A stretch of DNA of 64,000 nt, taken from contig NZ_CP025120.1 of the NCBI RefSeq assembly GCF_002838765.1, positions 744,001 to 808,000 of the forward strand, written 5' to 3'. Below are positions 62,413 to 64,000 of this stretch, piece after piece (position 1 is the stretch's first letter; every line of letters begins with the position of its first letter). The stretch comes from Kangiella profundi. Its GTDB lineage: Bacteria; Pseudomonadota; Gammaproteobacteria; Enterobacterales; Kangiellaceae. A program made the position numbers and the translations under genes. Below the pieces are notes generated by a model. It had not been told where the DNA came from and did no database searches. It was given only the letters and a program-made list of their open reading frames with translations.

Positions 62413-63759
62413 ATGGCAAGAAGACGTCGTAGAAAGCCGTTACCGACCGAACCCGTACGAGCAAGCATCCATGCCTTTTCCCACGAAGGGCGTGGCATCT
62501 GTAGCGTAGAAGGCAAAACGGTTTTTGTAGACAACGCCCTTAAAGGCGAAGAAGTATCCTTCCAATACACTGAAAAGCGCGGCAAGTTCGATGAAGGGGT
62601 TGCCATTGAGATTCACAGCGCTTCTGAGGATCGGGTAACTCCGCCTTGTGAACATGCGGATATTTGTGGTGGTTGCAGTCTGCAACACATGAGCAATCCT
62701 GCCCAGATAAACCACAAGCAAAATGTGCTGGTCGAGCAATTCGAGCACTTCGGTGGCTATTCGCACAAAAATGGTGATTATGAGCTGGTCGAGCCATTGC
62801 AGGCAGACGTTCTGGGTTATCGTCGTAAGGCACGTCTTGGTGTGAAATATGTGCCTAAAAAAGGTGGAGCATTGGTAGGCTTTCGTGAAAAACGCAGTAA
62901 CTTCCTGGCTAATATCGATTCATGTGTAGTACTCGATCCAAGGGTCGGCCAACTGATCACACCTCTAAAAAACATGATCAGTGAACTGGACAGCAATGAT
63001 AAAACGGCTCAACTGGAAGTTGCCATGGGCGATGACCAGGTCGCATTGGTTGTTCGTCATCTGGTTCCGTTAACCGAAAAGGATCAGAACCTCTGGATCG
63101 AATTCGGTAAAGAGCATGGGCTCTATATCTATCTGCAACCGAAAGGTCCGGATACCGTTCATTTGCTCTATGGCCCAGACACGCGTGACTGGCTGTCGTA
63201 TCGTTTTGATGATTATGATGTAGAAATGCTGTTCCACCCGATGGATTTTACTCAGGTCAACGCCAGCATTAATCAGAAAATGGTCAAGCGCGCCATCGAG
63301 TGGCTCGAACCCAAAGCAGAAGACCGTATTCTTGATTTATTCTGTGGTCTCGGCAACTTCACCATTCCATTAGCTACTCAGGCACAAAATGTGGTTGGTG
63401 TTGAAGGCAGCGAAGCCATGGTTGAGCGCGGACAGATGAATGCCAAGCACAATAATCTAAGCAACGTTGAGTTTCATGCCACCAATTTGCAAGATGACTT
63501 CACCCAGGAAGAATGGGCGCAGCAGGGTTTCAATAAAATACTGATCGACCCGCCCAGAAGTGGCGCACTAGATGTAGTGCAAAACATTACCCGTTTTAAT
63601 CCAGAACGAATTGTCTATGTATCCTGCAACCCGGCAACACTAGCGCGCGATGCAGGAGAGTTGAAGGAGAGGGGGTATAAGCTGGTGAAGGCGGGGGTTA
63701 TGGATATGTTTCCGCATACTTCCCATACTGAATCCATCGCTCTTTTTGAAATGATCTAG
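62413..63759 (+). CDS. rlmD: 23S rRNA (uracil1939-C5)-methyltransferase RlmD
   Basis: SAM-dependent enzyme that makes m5U1939 in 23S rRNA. The N-terminus is very basic (MARRRRRKPLP) with a TRAM domain. The Fe-S site follows (CEHADICGGC with a distal Cys). The Rossmann domain has DLFCGLGNFT, DPPRSGA and nucleophile Cys405 in VYVSCNPATLARD. At 448 aa it is close to the E. coli enzyme (433 aa). Divergent from the barA operon. Two structured repeats follow instead of a common terminator. Confidence 0.97.
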   Translation: MARRRRRKPLPTEPVRASIHAFSHEGRGICSVEGKTVFVDNALKGEEVSFQYTEKRGKFDEGVAIEIHSASEDRVTPPCEHADICGGCSLQHMSNPAQINHKQNVLVEQFEHFGGYSHKNGDYELVEPLQADVLGYRRKARLGVKYVPKKGGALVGFREKRSNFLANIDSCVVLDPRVGQLITPLKNMISELDSNDKTAQLEVAMGDDQVALVVRHLVPLTEKDQNLWIEFGKEHGLYIYLQPKGPDTVHLLYGPDTRDWLSYRFDDYDVEMLFHPMDFTQVNASINQKMVKRAIEWLEPKAEDRILDLFCGLGNFTIPLATQAQNVVGVEGSEAMVERGQMNAKHNNLSNVEFHATNLQDDFTQEEWAQQGFNKILIDPPRSGALDVVQNITRFNPERIVYVSCNPATLARDAGELKERGYKLVKAGVMDMFPHTSHTESIALFEMI

Positions 63760-63784
63760 TTTTAAATAGTCTTTTTCTCCCAAT

Positions 63785-63864
63785 ACTGCGTTATAAGACT
63801 TATTTGAGGTGCTCACGGACAACTAGTCCGCTCCGCGCCTCAAAAAGTCTTATGTCTTGTCTTG
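63785..63864. repeat. Structured intergenic repeat, copy B
   Basis: ACTGCGTTA (63785-63793). Outer stem ATAAGACTT plus TTTGAGG (63793-63801 and 63803-63809) pairs with CCTCAAA and AAGTCTTAT (63838-63853), with one bulged A. CTCA leads to inner hairpin CGGAC-AACTA-GTCCG (63816-63830) and CTCCGC. Two CTTG (63856-63864) close it. It begins 26 bases after the rlmD stop. The inner closing pair is C-G here and T-A in copy A, a compensatory change. Confidence 0.85.
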
Positions 63865-63919
63865 AAAGAAAAGTCCTGCTTTAAAACCATGCCGGGAAGA
63901 GCGTCGCTGACTTTTTATG

Positions 63920-63992
63920 CTTTGTTATAATTCTCAATGACCTTCTAGGTCACCTCCGCTCTTTCGCAACTCTTTGCCGCGAGCTTAAGCAT
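63920..63992. repeat. Structured intergenic repeat, diverged copy E
   Basis: CTTTGTTA (63920-63927), CTCA (63933-63936), inner hairpin TGACC-TTCTA-GGTCA (63938-63952) and CTCCGC (63954-63959) match the family. The outer pairing differs: ATGCTT (63917-63922) with AAGCAT (63987-63992). It is tandem to copy B and close to the window end, so its right side may be incomplete. Confidence 0.6.
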
Positions 63993-64000
63993 TTTAGTTA

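Noticed and set aside
31097..63992. Miniature transposon (MITE) for the repeat family
   Set aside because: No target-site duplication seen and stem sequences differ between copies, unlike terminal inverted repeats of one transposase; not fully excluded.
1..64000. tRNA, rRNA and other known structural RNA genes
   Set aside because: No intergenic segment showed cloverleaf features, a CCA end or recognisable rRNA, 4.5S or 6S sequence by eye; a dedicated scan could still find small RNAs.

Overview
The window is a compact chromosomal segment of a gammaproteobacterium with moderate G+C. Gene content and order resemble E. coli: rpsP-rimM-trmD-rplS, xerD-dsbC-recJ, ypjD and a corB-type gene beside ffh, mltF divergent from purL, and barA divergent from rlmD. 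Combined with a psrA-fadE unit, a MASE3 cyclic-di-GMP protein and a large TonB-dependent receptor, this suggests a marine, amino-acid- and lipid-using heterotroph. Kangiella or a close relative is my best guess from memory; it was not tested. No tRNA, rRNA, CRISPR array, insertion sequence or prophage was seen.

Layout. 1-6.1 kb: topA, pyrD, rlmL. 6.1-7.5 kb: an AT-rich patch with a lysine/alanine-rich histone-like gene on the minus strand and a glutaredoxin-like gene. 7.4-10.6 kb: psrA-fadE behind a promoter carrying a PsrA-type operator. 10.6-13 kb: leuA (short form), a HolD-like gene and rimI. 13-16.4 kb: a membrane GGDEF/EAL protein on the minus strand. 16.6-20.5 kb: a YbdG-type channel, prfC and a TatD-family hydrolase. 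20.6-25.4 kb: a TonB-dependent receptor and a lone GspE/PilB-type ATPase. 25.5-31 kb: mltF and purL, divergent. 31.1-34 kb: the most accessory-looking part, with small membrane proteins, an unknown ORF, a gene remnant and an EAL protein, all on the minus strand. 34.1-39.2 kb: gshA, putP-GNAT, purT. 39.3-40.3 kb: hsp20 and a universal stress protein, divergent around a perfect FNR/Anr-type box. 40.4-45 kb: RND-type exporter, corB-type gene and ypjD on the minus strand. 45.1-50.4 kb: ffh, two small minus-strand genes, and the rpsP operon. 50.5-54.5 kb: xerD, dsbC, recJ, with an Mth938-type gene inserted on the opposite strand. 54.6-64 kb: a lipoprotein, mscS, mtaB, a barA operon with a periplasmic binding protein, a DEDDy exonuclease and rlmD.

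How the parts work together. Most genes serve translation and RNA modification (rlmL, rlmD, rimM, trmD, rimI, prfC, rpsP, rplS, mtaB, ffh), nucleotide synthesis (pyrD, purL, purT), DNA upkeep (topA, recJ, xerD, a HolD-like protein) and envelope or redox stress (gshA, dsbC, two mechanosensitive channels, hsp20, usp). Transcription units are short and most end in clear hairpin-plus-T-run terminators.

The most interesting signal is a family of structured intergenic repeats. There are three good copies (31097-31170, 46551-46626, 63785-63864) and two diverged copies (46673-46738, 63920-63992). They lie just after the stop codons of purL, ffh and rlmD, which are genes without an ordinary terminator. 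The copies keep short sequence blocks and a 5-base loop, while both stems change sequence with pairing preserved, as expected of an element selected for its fold.
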